Source of the DNA: Tessaracoccus lacteus
GTDB taxonomy: Bacteria; Actinomycetota; Actinomycetes; Propionibacteriales; Propionibacteriaceae
Assembly (NCBI RefSeq): GCF_029917005.1
Contig: NZ_CP123967.1
Span: 744,001 to 808,000, forward strand
Length of the DNA: 64,000 nucleotides
Reading direction: 5' to 3'
In this document: piece by piece, positions 18,799 through 27,594 of the stretch
Layout: every line of letters begins with the position of its first letter
Numbering within the stretch: position 1 is the first letter of the stretch
Notes under the pieces: generated by a model
What the model saw: the letters and a program-made list of their open reading frames with translations, nothing else
Databases searched by the model: none
What the model was told of the DNA's origin: nothing
Position numbers and translations under genes: made by a program

Positions 18799-19616
18799 CC
18801 CCCATGATCCCGCTGGTCACCGCCAGCGAGGTGGCGTTCTGGGTGTGCGCGCCCATCGCGGTGCTGTGCGCGCTCGGCGTGCTGCTGTCGCGCAAGGCCG
18901 TGCACTCGGCCATCGCGATGGCGGGCGTGATGATCGCGCTGGCCGTGCTGTACGCGGCCCAGGACGCCCCGTTCCTGTTCGTCATCCAGATCGTCGTCTA
19001 TACCGGCGCGATCCTGATGCTGTTCCTCTTCGTTGTGATGCTGATCGGCGTCGACGCGACGGACTCGGTCGTCGAGACGCTCAAGGGGCACCGCATCGCC
19101 TCCGCGATCGTCGCCTTCGCCATCGGCGTGCTGCTGATCTGCGCCGTCGCCCAGTTCACCCTCGGTGGTGAGCCGGCCGGCCTGGCAGAGGCGAACGCGG
19201 AGTACGGCGGCAACATCCAGTCGATCGCGGCGCTGCTGTTCACCAAGTACGTCTTCCTGTTCGAGGCGACCGCGGCCCTGCTGATCACCGGCGCTGTCGG
19301 CGCGATGCTGCTGGCGCACGGCGAGCAGCTGTTCACCAAGGTGACGCAGCCGGAGCAGCTGAAGAACCGCATGAAGGCCTACGCCGAGGACGGCGAGCAC
19401 CCCGGAACGCTGCCCAACTCCGGTGTCTTTGCCCGGCACAACGCGATCTCGACGCCTGCGCTGCTGCCCGACGGCAGCATCGCGGAGAAGTCGGTCTCGG
19501 AGACCCTGCGCATGCGCGGGGTCATCGTCGACGTCGACGAGCTGCGCGGCCCGACCACCTCTGCCTACGCGGCGCTCGACGCGCGCGACCAGGAGCTCGA
19601 AGGAGACGACGAATGA
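18795..19616 (+). CDS. nuoJ: NADH-quinone oxidoreductase subunit J
   Basis: Membrane subunit with five hydrophobic segments in its first 180 residues. The family stretch [22 protein letters not shown] is present, including the helix that carries the pi-bulge. Total length of 273 residues includes a C-terminal hydrophilic extension of roughly 90 residues. The frame is open from 18405 within nuoI, but ATG 18795 overlaps the nuoI stop by four bases and is clearly the start. Confidence 0.96.
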   Translation: MTPMIPLVTASEVAFWVCAPIAVLCALGVLLSRKAVHSAIAMAGVMIALAVLYAAQDAPFLFVIQIVVYTGAILMLFLFVVMLIGVDATDSVVETLKGHRIASAIVAFAIGVLLICAVAQFTLGGEPAGLAEANAEYGGNIQSIAALLFTKYVFLFEATAALLITGAVGAMLLAHGEQLFTKVTQPEQLKNRMKAYAEDGEHPGTLPNSGVFARHNAISTPALLPDGSIAEKSVSETLRMRGVIVDVDELRGPTTSAYAALDARDQELEGDDE

Positions 19617-19912
19617 ACCCCGAAGGATTCCTGATCCTGTCGGCGATCCTGTTCGCCATCGGCATCGCGGGCTTCCTGCTGCGCCGCAACGCGATCATCG
19701 TGTTCATGAGCATCGAGCTGATGCTGAATGCCACGAACCTCGCCTTCGTGGGCTTCGCCCGCTGGCACGGCAACCTCGACGGCCTCATCGCGGCCTTCTT
19801 CGTGATGGTCGTGGCCGCCGCTGAAGTGGTGGTCGGCCTCGCGATCATCGTCGCCGTCTACCGCGCCCGCCGCACCGCCTCGGTCGACGACGCCAACCTG
19901 ATGAAGTTCTAA
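19613..19912 (+). CDS. nuoK: NADH-quinone oxidoreductase subunit K
   Basis: Three-helix membrane subunit, 99 residues. Acidic residues used in proton transfer are visible in [14 protein letters not shown] and in the third helix [17 protein letters not shown] overlap with nuoJ. Length and order are standard. Confidence 0.97.
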   Translation: MNPEGFLILSAILFAIGIAGFLLRRNAIIVFMSIELMLNATNLAFVGFARWHGNLDGLIAAFFVMVVAAAEVVVGLAIIVAVYRARRTASVDDANLMKF

Positions 19913-19926
19913 GGGGACGGATAAGC

Positions 19927-21828
19927 GTGCAACTCCTCGAATCTCTCTCCGCCACCTCGGGCCAGGGCCTGATGATCTGGCTGCTGATCGCGATCCCGCT
20001 CGCGTCGGCGACGTTCCTGCTGCTGGCGGGCAGGCTCACCGACAGGTGGGGCCACTTCCTGGCCACCGCCGCGGTGGTCGCCTCCTTCGTGATCGGGCTG
20101 GTGCTGTTCGCGGCGCTGCTCGGCCTCGACTCCGAGTCCCGCCACCTGAACACGGCCGTCTACGAGTGGATCGCCACGGGCAGCTGGTCCATCCAGCTCG
20201 GCCTGCTCGTCGACCCGCTGTCGATCCTGTTCGTGCTCCTGATCACCGGCGTCGGATCCCTGATCCACGTCTACTCGATCGGGTACATGGCCCACGACGA
20301 CCGCCGTCGCCGGTTCTTCGCCTTCCTGAACCTGTTCATCGCCGCGATGCTGATTCTGGTGCTGGCGGACAACTACCTCGTGCTGTTCCTCGGCTGGGAG
20401 GGTGTCGGCCTCGCCTCGTACCTGCTGATCAGCTTCTGGGCGCATAAGCCGTCCGCGGCCCGCGCCGGCAACAAGGCGTTCATCGTCAACCGCGTGGGCG
20501 ACCTCGGCCTGTCCATGGCGATCTTCACCATGCTGGCCATGTTCGGCTCCGTCCGCTTCGAGGATGTCAACGCCGGCGCCGCCGGGCTCAGCCCCCTGTG
20601 GGCGACGCTGCTCGGCTTCTTCCTGCTGCTCGCCGCCTGCGGCAAGTCGGCGCAGGTGCCGCTGCACTCATGGCTGCTGGACGCCATGGAGGGCCCGACC
20701 CCCGTGTCGGCTCTGATCCACGCCGCGACCATGGTCACGGCCGGCGTCTACCTCGTCGTCCGCTCCAACGCCGTGTACGCGCAGACCGAGGCCGCCGCGA
20801 CCGCCGTCGCGATCGTCGGCACCGTGACGCTGCTGGCCGGCGCCTGGATCGGCACCGCGAAGGACGACATCAAGAAGGTCCTCGCGGGCTCGACGATGTC
20901 GCAGATCGGCTACATGATGCTGGCGGCCGGCCTCGGCCCCGTCGGCGCGTCGTTCGCGATCTTCCACCTCATCACGCACGGCTTCTTCAAGGCCAACATG
21001 TTCCTCGGCGCCGGCTCCGTGATGCACGGCATGGGCGACGACGTGAACATGCGCCACTTCGGCGCCCTCGCCAAGCCGATGCGCATCACGTTCATCACGT
21101 TCGCGATGGGCTACCTGGCGATCATCGGGTTCCCGTTCACCGCGGGCTTCTACTCGAAGGACCACATCATCGAGGCCGCGTTCGACGTGAACCTGGTCTA
21201 CGGCATCCTCGCGCTGGTCGGCGCGGGCATCACCGCGTACTACATGACGCGACTGATGATGATGACGTTCTTCGGCAAGAAGCGCTGGGCCGACGACGTG
21301 CACCCGCACGAGTCGCCGCTCGTCATGACCGTGCCGCTGATCATCCTCGGCGTCATGTCGCTCATCGCAGGCCTCCTGCTGAACGGCTGGATCCAGGGCT
21401 GGCTCGAGCACTCCACGGGCCAGCACCCGCACGAGACCCCGCTCGTCCAATTCACGCCCATCGGCCTGCTCGCGCTCGCCGTGGTCGCAGTCGGCGTGTT
21501 CCTTGGCTGGTGGCTGTTCAAGGGTGAGATCGCCCGCGACGAGCCGGCGACGAAGAACCCGCTCGTGCTCGTCGGACGCAACGACCTGTACGGCGATGCT
21601 ATCAACGAGCACGCCGTCATCCAGCCGACCCTCGGGCTCGCCCGCGGGCTGGCCTGGTTCGACAAGAGCGCCGTCGACGGCGTGGCGATGGGATCGGGGA
21701 CCGTCGCGACGGGTCTCGGCCAGTGGCTACGCAAGGCCGAGAACGGCTACGTGCGCACCTACGGCCTGGTGCTGACCGCCGGCGTCGCCCTGCTCGGTGT
21801 CGTGGCGATCCTCGGACACCTGGGCTAA
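19927..21828 (+). CDS. nuoL: NADH-quinone oxidoreductase subunit L (antiporter-like)
   Basis: Largest proton-pumping antiporter-like subunit, 633 residues, at the far end of the membrane arm. Recognisable segments: FLGWEGVGLASYLLI, KAFIVNRVGDLG, PLHSWLLDAMEGPTPVSALIHAATMVTAGVYLV with the conserved Lys/His/Glu set, and a long amphipathic C-terminal region. It starts at a GTG at 19927 after GGGGACGG, 14 bp downstream of nuoK. Confidence 0.97.
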   Translation: MQLLESLSATSGQGLMIWLLIAIPLASATFLLLAGRLTDRWGHFLATAAVVASFVIGLVLFAALLGLDSESRHLNTAVYEWIATGSWSIQLGLLVDPLSILFVLLITGVGSLIHVYSIGYMAHDDRRRRFFAFLNLFIAAMLILVLADNYLVLFLGWEGVGLASYLLISFWAHKPSAARAGNKAFIVNRVGDLGLSMAIFTMLAMFGSVRFEDVNAGAAGLSPLWATLLGFFLLLAACGKSAQVPLHSWLLDAMEGPTPVSALIHAATMVTAGVYLVVRSNAVYAQTEAAATAVAIVGTVTLLAGAWIGTAKDDIKKVLAGSTMSQIGYMMLAAGLGPVGASFAIFHLITHGFFKANMFLGAGSVMHGMGDDVNMRHFGALAKPMRITFITFAMGYLAIIGFPFTAGFYSKDHIIEAAFDVNLVYGILALVGAGITAYYMTRLMMMTFFGKKRWADDVHPHESPLVMTVPLIILGVMSLIAGLLLNGWIQGWLEHSTGQHPHETPLVQFTPIGLLALAVVAVGVFLGWWLFKGEIARDEPATKNPLVLVGRNDLYGDAINEHAVIQPTLGLARGLAWFDKSAVDGVAMGSGTVATGLGQWLRKAENGYVRTYGLVLTAGVALLGVVAILGHLG

Positions 21829-21844
21829 GGAGAAGAAAGAAATC

Positions 21845-23350
21845 ATGCAGGTACTTCTGACCATCCTGGCCCTCGTGCCGATCGTCGGCGCGGTGGTGGT
21901 GTTCTTCCTCAAGGGGCATGTCGCCAAGCTCGTCGGCTACGGCGTCGCCCTGACGACCGCCGTCCTCGGCGTGCTCGCCGTTATCCTGCACGCGCAGGGC
22001 GCGGCGCTCGCCGTCGAGTACAACTGGATCCCCGCCGTCGGAGCGCACTTCGCACTCGACCTCGACGGCATGGGCGCGATCCTCGTCCTGATGACCGTCA
22101 TCCTCGTCCCCGTCGTGCTGCTCGCCGAGTGGCACGTCGGCGAGGGGGACACGGCCCGCTGGGGCGGGGGAGTGTTCTTCGCTCTCGCGCTGCTGATGCA
22201 GGGCTTCGCGCTCGTGGTCTTCATGGCCTCCGACGTGCTGCTGTTCTACATCGCCTTCGAGGCGACGCTGATCCCGACGTACTTCCTGATCGCCGGATAC
22301 GGCGGCCCCAAGCGTCGCTCGGCGGCCATCAAGTTCCTGATCTACTCGCTGGCCGGTGGGCTCGTTATGTTGGTCGCAGTTGCCGGGCTCTACGCCGTCA
22401 GCGCCGGCGCCGGGCAGCCGAGCTTCCTGGTCTCCGACCTGGTCGGCATCGAGATGGCGACGAACACCGGCCGCTGGCTGTTCGTCGGCTTCTTCTTCGC
22501 GTTCGCCGTGAAGGCGCCCATGGCCGGCCTGCACACCTGGCTGCCGGACGCGGCGGAGCAGTCCACGCCCGGCACCTCGACGCTGCTGGTGGGCATCCTG
22601 GACAAGATCGGCACCTTCGGCATGATCAAGATCTGCCTCGTGCTGTTCCCGGAGGCCACCGCGTGGGCGACCCCGGTCATCCTGATCTGGGCGATCGTCT
22701 CGGTCCTCTACGGCGCGCTGATGGCGATCAACGCCAAGGACCTGCTGCGGCTGGTGTCCTACACGTCGATCAGCCACTTCGGCTTCATGGTCTTCGGCAT
22801 CTTCGCCCTGACAACCCAGTCGCTGAGCGGCTCCATCTTCTACATGCTCAACCACGGCCTGTCGACGGCCGCGATGTTCCTCGTCGTCGGGTTCATGATC
22901 CGCCGCCGCGGGTCCGCGGACATCGACGCGTTCGGCGGCGTCCAGAAGGTCGCACCGGTGCTCGCTGGCGTGCTGCTCGCGTCGGGCCTGTCCGCGCTGG
23001 CGCTGCCCGGCATGGGCAGCTTCGTGTCCGAGTTCCTGGTGATGGCAGGCTCGTGGCAGCGCTACCCGGTGCACACCGCCATCATCACCCTCGGTACCGT
23101 GCTGGCCGCGGTCTACGTGCTGCGGATGTACCTGCGCACCATGACCGGCCCCGTCACCGAACAGGTCTCGACCCACACAGATCTCACCACGCGTGAGAAG
23201 GCCGTCATCGCCCCGTTGCTCATCCTGCTCATCGTGTTCGGCTTCTTCCCGAAGCCGGTCCTGAGCATGGCCGATGAGGCGGCGACGCAGACGATGGCCG
23301 TGGTCGGCGTGACCGACCCCGCCCCGCAGGTTCAGGAAGGCAACCGATGA
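21845..23350 (+). CDS. nuoM: NADH-quinone oxidoreductase subunit M (antiporter-like)
   Basis: Second antiporter-like proton-pumping subunit, 501 residues. The conserved FEATLIPTYFLI glutamate, KAPMAGLHTWLPDAAEQSTPGTS and SYTSISHFGFMVFGIF stretches are intact. The frame is open to 21797, but ATG 21845 follows AAGGAGAAG and is the natural start. The stop overlaps nuoN by four bases. Confidence 0.97.
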   Translation: MQVLLTILALVPIVGAVVVFFLKGHVAKLVGYGVALTTAVLGVLAVILHAQGAALAVEYNWIPAVGAHFALDLDGMGAILVLMTVILVPVVLLAEWHVGEGDTARWGGGVFFALALLMQGFALVVFMASDVLLFYIAFEATLIPTYFLIAGYGGPKRRSAAIKFLIYSLAGGLVMLVAVAGLYAVSAGAGQPSFLVSDLVGIEMATNTGRWLFVGFFFAFAVKAPMAGLHTWLPDAAEQSTPGTSTLLVGILDKIGTFGMIKICLVLFPEATAWATPVILIWAIVSVLYGALMAINAKDLLRLVSYTSISHFGFMVFGIFALTTQSLSGSIFYMLNHGLSTAAMFLVVGFMIRRRGSADIDAFGGVQKVAPVLAGVLLASGLSALALPGMGSFVSEFLVMAGSWQRYPVHTAIITLGTVLAAVYVLRMYLRTMTGPVTEQVSTHTDLTTREKAVIAPLLILLIVFGFFPKPVLSMADEAATQTMAVVGVTDPAPQVQEGNR

Positions 23351-24921
23351 TCACCCTGTTGGAGATTCCTGCAGCGACCCTCGAGTGGATGATCCTCTCG
23401 CCGCTGTTCGTGCTGCTCGGCGTCGGCTGCCTCGGCATCCTGCTGGAGGCCGTCCTGCCCCGTGACCTGCGCTTCGTGGTGCAGACGGGCGTGACGGTGC
23501 TCGGCCTGGTGGTCGCGCTCGGCCTCACGATCCTCAACTGGATCCACGAGACCCCGACCATCGCGGCCATGTCGCTGCTGGCCGTGGACGGCCCGGCGTA
23601 CATCTTCTGGACGCTCATCCTCATCGCGGGCCTCGGCGGTACCGCGCTCTTCGCCGAGCGGGCGCTCGGCGCGGGACACTCCGCCTTCGCCGCGTCGGCC
23701 GCCACCGTTCCGGGTTCGCCGCTCGAGCGCGAGGCGGAGCGCCTCCGCCGCGAGCACACGGAGATCTTCCCGCTGCTGATCTTCGCCGTGTTCGGCATGA
23801 TGCTGTTCGCCTCGGCGAACAACCTGCTCGTGCTGTTCGTCGCCGTCGAGATCTTCTCGCTGCCGCTCTACCTGCTCACCGGCATGGCCCGTCGCCGTCG
23901 CCTGCTGAGCCAGGAGGCCGCGCTGAAGTACTTCCTGCTCGGCTCGATGGCCTCGGCCGTCATGCTCTACGGCATCGCGCTGCTCTACGGCTACTCCGGC
24001 GGACTCAGCCTCAACGAGCTCGACACGGCCATCATCGCCGGCACCGCATCGCAGCCGCTGCTGCTCGGAGGCCTGGTGCTGACGTCGGTCGGCCTGCTGT
24101 TCAAGATCGGCGCCGTGCCGTTCCACGCCTGGACCCCGGACGCCTACATGGGCGCCCCGACGCCAGTGACCGCTTTCATGGCCGTCGCAACCAAGACCGC
24201 CGCCGTCGGCGCGCTGCTGCGTGTGTTCTACGTCGGCCTCGGCGGCGCTGCCTGGACGTGGCAGCTGCTGTTCGCCGTCGTCGCGATCCTGACGATGGCA
24301 CTCGGCTCCACCGTCGCGCTGGCCCAGACCGACATCAAGCGCCTGCTGGCCTACTCGTCGATCGCGCACGCCGGGTTCATCCTGGTGGGCGTCGTCGGCG
24401 CGGTCGCCGGCGGCGACGGCGTCTCGGTCTCGTCGGTGAGCGCCATCGCGTTCTACCTGCTGACCTACGGCATCGCCACCTTCGGCGCCTTCGCGATCGT
24501 CACCATGGTGCGCCGCTCCGGCGGCGAGGCGAACAGCCTCGACGCGTGGAAGGGCCTCGGCAGGCGCAACCCCGTCATCGCGCTCATCATGACGCTGTTC
24601 ATGCTGAGCTTCGCGGGCATCCCGCTGACCGCGGGCTTCGTCGGCAAGCTGACGGTGTTCGTGGCGGCATGGGCGGGCGGCTACGGCTGGCTCGTGCTCG
24701 TCGCGGTCGTGATGAGCGTCGTCGCGGCGTTCTTCTACCTGAAGGTCGTCGTGGCCATGTGGTTCCAGGACGAAGACCCCGAGGTCGTCGGCACCGTCGA
24801 GGCGCCGTCGCTCTGGACCTGGGTTGTGCTGGTTGTGTCGGCGGCGGCTACGCTGGTTCTCGGCCTGATCCCCGGCGGCGTGCTCGCGCTGCTGGCGGAC
24901 GCGTCGCAGTTCATCCGCTGA
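23347..24921 (+). CDS. nuoN: NADH-quinone oxidoreductase subunit N (antiporter-like)
   Basis: Third antiporter-like subunit, 524 residues, closing the nuo set. VAVEIFSLPLYLLTG carries the conserved glutamate, and KIGAVPFHAWTPDAYMGAPTPVTAFMA and LLAYSSIAHAGFILVG are typical. A hydrophilic insert of about 50 residues (GAGHSAFAASAATVPGSPLE onwards, near residues 110-140) before the third helix group is characteristic of actinobacterial NuoN. The polyprenyl synthase follows after 19 bp. Confidence 0.97.
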   Translation: MITLLEIPAATLEWMILSPLFVLLGVGCLGILLEAVLPRDLRFVVQTGVTVLGLVVALGLTILNWIHETPTIAAMSLLAVDGPAYIFWTLILIAGLGGTALFAERALGAGHSAFAASAATVPGSPLEREAERLRREHTEIFPLLIFAVFGMMLFASANNLLVLFVAVEIFSLPLYLLTGMARRRRLLSQEAALKYFLLGSMASAVMLYGIALLYGYSGGLSLNELDTAIIAGTASQPLLLGGLVLTSVGLLFKIGAVPFHAWTPDAYMGAPTPVTAFMAVATKTAAVGALLRVFYVGLGGAAWTWQLLFAVVAILTMALGSTVALAQTDIKRLLAYSSIAHAGFILVGVVGAVAGGDGVSVSSVSAIAFYLLTYGIATFGAFAIVTMVRRSGGEANSLDAWKGLGRRNPVIALIMTLFMLSFAGIPLTAGFVGKLTVFVAAWAGGYGWLVLVAVVMSVVAAFFYLKVVVAMWFQDEDPEVVGTVEAPSLWTWVVLVVSAAATLVLGLIPGGVLALLADASQFIR

Positions 24922-24940
24922 CCTGAGCTAGGAGTACCTC

Positions 24941-25906
24941 GTGGCGGACACCCCGCTCGATGAGCAGCTCGCCGGCCTCCTCGATGTCTTTGAGGAGCGC
25001 CTGGCGGAGTCTGCCGTCGCCAACTCGCCGTTCGTGACGGAGATGGCCAGGCACATCATCGCGGCCGGCGGGAAGCGATTCCGCCCGCTGCTGGTGTTCC
25101 TGTCCTCCCGCTTCGGCGGCGAGGTCGACGAGGACGACCTGCTTCGTGCGGCGATGGTGATGGAGCTCACGCACGTCGCCAGCCTCTACCACGACGACGT
25201 GATGGATGCCGCGGACCTGCGCCGCGGCGCCCCGTCCGCCAACCGCCTGTGGGGCAACTCGGTGGCGATCCTGGTCGGCGACTTCCTGTTCGCCCGCGCG
25301 TCCACCACCGTCGCGGAGTTGGGTGTCGAGTACGTGCACCTGCAGGCCGAGACCTTCTCGCGCCTGGTGCAGGGGCAGATCGCCGAGACCAAGGGCGCCG
25401 GCGACGGTGAGGACCCGCTGGCCCACTACATCCAGGTCATCGCGGACAAGACGGGGTCGCTGATCGCGGCCTCCGCCCGATTCGGCGGCATGGTCTCCGG
25501 CGCCCCCGAGCCCACCCTCGATGCGCTGTCGGCCTTCGGCGAGGAGGTCGGGCTGGTCTTCCAGCTGTCCGACGACCTGATCGACATCACGTCGACCACC
25601 ACGGGCAAGACCCCCGGCACGGACCTGCGCGAGGGCGTCCCGACGCTGCCCGTGCTCATGCTCCGCGCCGAGAACGACCCGGCCGACGCCGAGCTGCTCG
25701 CACGGATCGACTCCGACCTCAGCTCCGACGAGGCCCTCGCCGAGGTCCTCGCCGCGCTGCGCGAGCATCCCGTGATGGGGCGCGCGAAGGCCGAGGTGGA
25801 ACGCCGCGCACAGATCGCCCGGGAGCACCTCGCACCCCTCCCGGAGGGGGAGGCCAAGGACGCCCTGCTGCAGGTCTGCACCGACCTCGTGGAGCGCACC
25901 AACTAG
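24941..25906 (+). CDS. Trans-polyprenyl diphosphate synthase (menaquinone side chain)
   Basis: Chain-elongating isoprenyl diphosphate synthase, 321 residues. GKRFRPL (44-50), the first aspartate-rich motif DDVMD (85-89) with the following RRG, and the second motif SDDLID near 210 are all present. The residue two positions before DDVMD-type motifs is small or aromatic (LYHDD), and no bulky stop residue is obvious, consistent with a long product such as nona- or octaprenyl diphosphate. Co-transcription with menJ and nuo argues for the menaquinone tail. It starts at GTG 24941 after AGGAG. Equivalent genes are called grcC or hepT in relatives. Confidence 0.9.
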   Translation: MADTPLDEQLAGLLDVFEERLAESAVANSPFVTEMARHIIAAGGKRFRPLLVFLSSRFGGEVDEDDLLRAAMVMELTHVASLYHDDVMDAADLRRGAPSANRLWGNSVAILVGDFLFARASTTVAELGVEYVHLQAETFSRLVQGQIAETKGAGDGEDPLAHYIQVIADKTGSLIAASARFGGMVSGAPEPTLDALSAFGEEVGLVFQLSDDLIDITSTTTGKTPGTDLREGVPTLPVLMLRAENDPADAELLARIDSDLSSDEALAEVLAALREHPVMGRAKAEVERRAQIAREHLAPLPEGEAKDALLQVCTDLVERTN

Positions 25907-25942
25907 CCCCCCCATCTCGCCCTCGGAAGCCCACGTCGCGTG

Positions 25943-25993
25943 CGAAAAACGTTCAGTGGTCGATTCTCCCCGGTCCGTCAACGAGAATCGCAC
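25943..25993 (+). repeat. Family D element, copy 1 (divergent)
   Basis: Matches the family D core TCAGTGGTCGATTCTCCCC followed by GGTCCG, but the right side differs. Here CGATTCTC pairs perfectly with GAGAATCG across a 14-bp loop, and the flanking GTGCGA/TCGCAC can also pair. It sits between the polyprenyl synthase and the YcxB-like gene, both on the plus strand. Same orientation as copies 2 and 3. Confidence 0.75.
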
Positions 25994-26038
25994 ACAGCCT
26001 CGGGTTTCTTGCCGCACGAACGCATGGCGAGCGCCCGC

Positions 26039-26044
26039 TAGTCT
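26039..26044 (+). promoter_or_regulatory. Probable -10 box of the YcxB-like gene, leaderless start
   Basis: TAGTCT ends 7 bp before the GTG at 26052, with no ribosome site between. The spacing would put the transcript start at or next to the start codon. It gives this gene its own promoter independent of the nuo operon. Confidence 0.5.
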
Positions 26045-26051
26045 GGGCGTC

Positions 26052-27158
26052 GTGTCCGCCTCGCCCTTTCCCCTGATCGAGTACGACCTCTCGCGGGTCG
26101 ACGCGAGAAGTGCGCTCGTGGCCTGGGACCGACTGCGGCCGGGGCGACGCCGGACTGACCGACTCTGGATCGGCCTGGGCGGCATCGGGGGAGCGGTCGG
26201 TGGCCTGTCCGGTGCGTTGTTGGCCGACGGCGAACCCATCCTCTGGTGGATCCTGGCCCTCATGCTGGTGCCAGGCGTCGCCTTCGGCGTCGCCGTGGTC
26301 TGGCTGATGCTCTTCGTCACCCGTCGTCAGCGCGCCGACATCGTGATCGCTTCAGGCGCCATGCCCGTCGGCCCCCAGCGCGTGTGGCTGGACCTCGACG
26401 GAGCCCATCACGACCGACCCGGCGTCAGCCACCTGCTCAGCTGGGCCGCTCTCGGAGAGCCACGGCAGGTGGGGGGTCACCTCATCGTGCCGCTCGCCGC
26501 CGCGACACCCCAGGCGCCGACCGGGGCCGCCGTCGCCTTCATCCTTCCGGCCAGCCTCGGTCAGCCGACCCTCGAGTCCGCCGCCCGGATGCTGACCGCG
26601 GGTCCCGGCGCGCTCCAGCGGGCGCAGGACGTGGGCAGGCACCCCTCGCCCGTCCTCCATGGCGAGGTGGTCCTTGCAGACTACGTCGCGTTCAACCGAC
26701 ATTTCCTCGTGACTCCGGCCGGCCGCCAGCAGCAGTGGATGCTGGCTGCGACGGGTGCGCTGCTGGGGGCCTTCGCCGGGTACGTGATCCTCGGCCAGTT
26801 CACCGGCGGTCTGGTTGCCGTCATCCTTGGAGCGGTCCTTGCCGCGGGCGGCATCGTTGTGCTCGCGCGCAGCCAGGTCGGGACCCAGGCCGAGGCGTTG
26901 GTCCGCTCGGGTACCTACGACGTCGGGCCAGGGGCATGGTGGTTCGACGACGAGGAGGTCTACGCCCGGATCGGTGGCTCCCGCATCGGCGTGGCGTGGG
27001 AGTCGGTCACGTCCGTCGAGCTTGCCGGGCGCGTGGGGATCGTCTGGTTCGGACGCTCCATCGCCATTGTGGTGCCGCGCAGTGCCCCCGGAGCCGACGC
27101 CTTTCTCGCCGCCGTCGCCTCCCGGGTGGACGGCCTCCACCGCGGACGCCAACGATAA
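26052..27158 (+). CDS. Membrane protein with duplicated YcxB-like module
   Basis: Unnamed membrane protein of 368 residues. It has two transmembrane pairs, at about residues 35-85 and 228-275. Each pair is followed by a soluble beta-rich stretch: the first begins ADIVIASGAMPVGPQRVWLD, the second AEALVRSGTYDVGPGAWWFD. The two halves therefore look like an internal duplication of a two-helix-plus-domain unit, resembling the YcxB family. The longer open frame starting at 25956 is the family D repeat read as protein and is rejected; GTG 26052 is chosen by its leaderless -10. Function unknown. Confidence 0.7.
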   Translation: MSASPFPLIEYDLSRVDARSALVAWDRLRPGRRRTDRLWIGLGGIGGAVGGLSGALLADGEPILWWILALMLVPGVAFGVAVVWLMLFVTRRQRADIVIASGAMPVGPQRVWLDLDGAHHDRPGVSHLLSWAALGEPRQVGGHLIVPLAAATPQAPTGAAVAFILPASLGQPTLESAARMLTAGPGALQRAQDVGRHPSPVLHGEVVLADYVAFNRHFLVTPAGRQQQWMLAATGALLGAFAGYVILGQFTGGLVAVILGAVLAAGGIVVLARSQVGTQAEALVRSGTYDVGPGAWWFDDEEVYARIGGSRIGVAWESVTSVELAGRVGIVWFGRSIAIVVPRSAPGADAFLAAVASRVDGLHRGRQR

Positions 27159-27243
27159 TCCCGCGACGCCAACGGTATGCACGGACGCCAACGATATTCG
27201 CGTGAATACCGTTGGCGTCGGTGTATTTCGTTGGCGTCTGCGG
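27145..27243. repeat. Family A phased inverted-repeat element, copy 2
   Basis: GACGCCAACG starts at 27145, 27165 and 27184 (steps 20 and 19); the inverse starts at 27210 and 27229 (step 19). It is the mirror image of copy 1, which has two words on the left and three on the right, so the two elements lie in opposite orientations. The central arms meet at TTCGCGTGAA. It follows the YcxB-like gene. The 27159-27594 gap otherwise holds only the lipoprotein remnant. Confidence 0.9.
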
Positions 27244-27303
27244 GAAGGCGGACCGGGACTGAGGGCGGGGCGGGATCGGCGTGGGCCTTTCGGAAGGAAA
27301 GTC

Positions 27304-27594
27304 ATGTCCCGTCGCACCGTCGCACTGCGGATCGCCGCACTCGTCGCCGTCTCGATGGTCGGGTGCGCGCCCTCCGTCGAGGTCACCCCGAGCCCCTCAG
27401 CCCCGACGCCCTCCACCTCGCCCAGCCCATGGTTCACCGCCGGGCAGCTCGCGCTCGAGGCCCGGACCGCCGAGTGCCGCGACATCGCAGAGGACCTGTT
27501 GAAGTCCCATCGGGCGAAGGAGAAGGCGGTCACGGGAGAGGGCCGCCAGCGGCAGCTGAGGGAGCCGCCGCCGGCGCCGCTCGCCTCACCGGCT
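27304..27594 (+). pseudogene. Probable lipoprotein gene remnant
   Basis: ATG 27304, preceded by GGAAGGAAAG, opens a convincing lipoprotein N-terminus: MSRRTVALRIAALVAVSMVGC, a positively charged start, hydrophobic core and a lipobox-like VGC, then a Ser/Pro/Thr linker. After about 95 residues the frame does not stop but runs into the convergent M13 peptidase gene and stays open to 28353 only as antisense. The natural C-terminus therefore seems to be lost. The end given is where the peptidase begins. A genuine long overlapping gene is less likely. Location beside a family A element suggests a rearrangement point. Confidence 0.45.
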
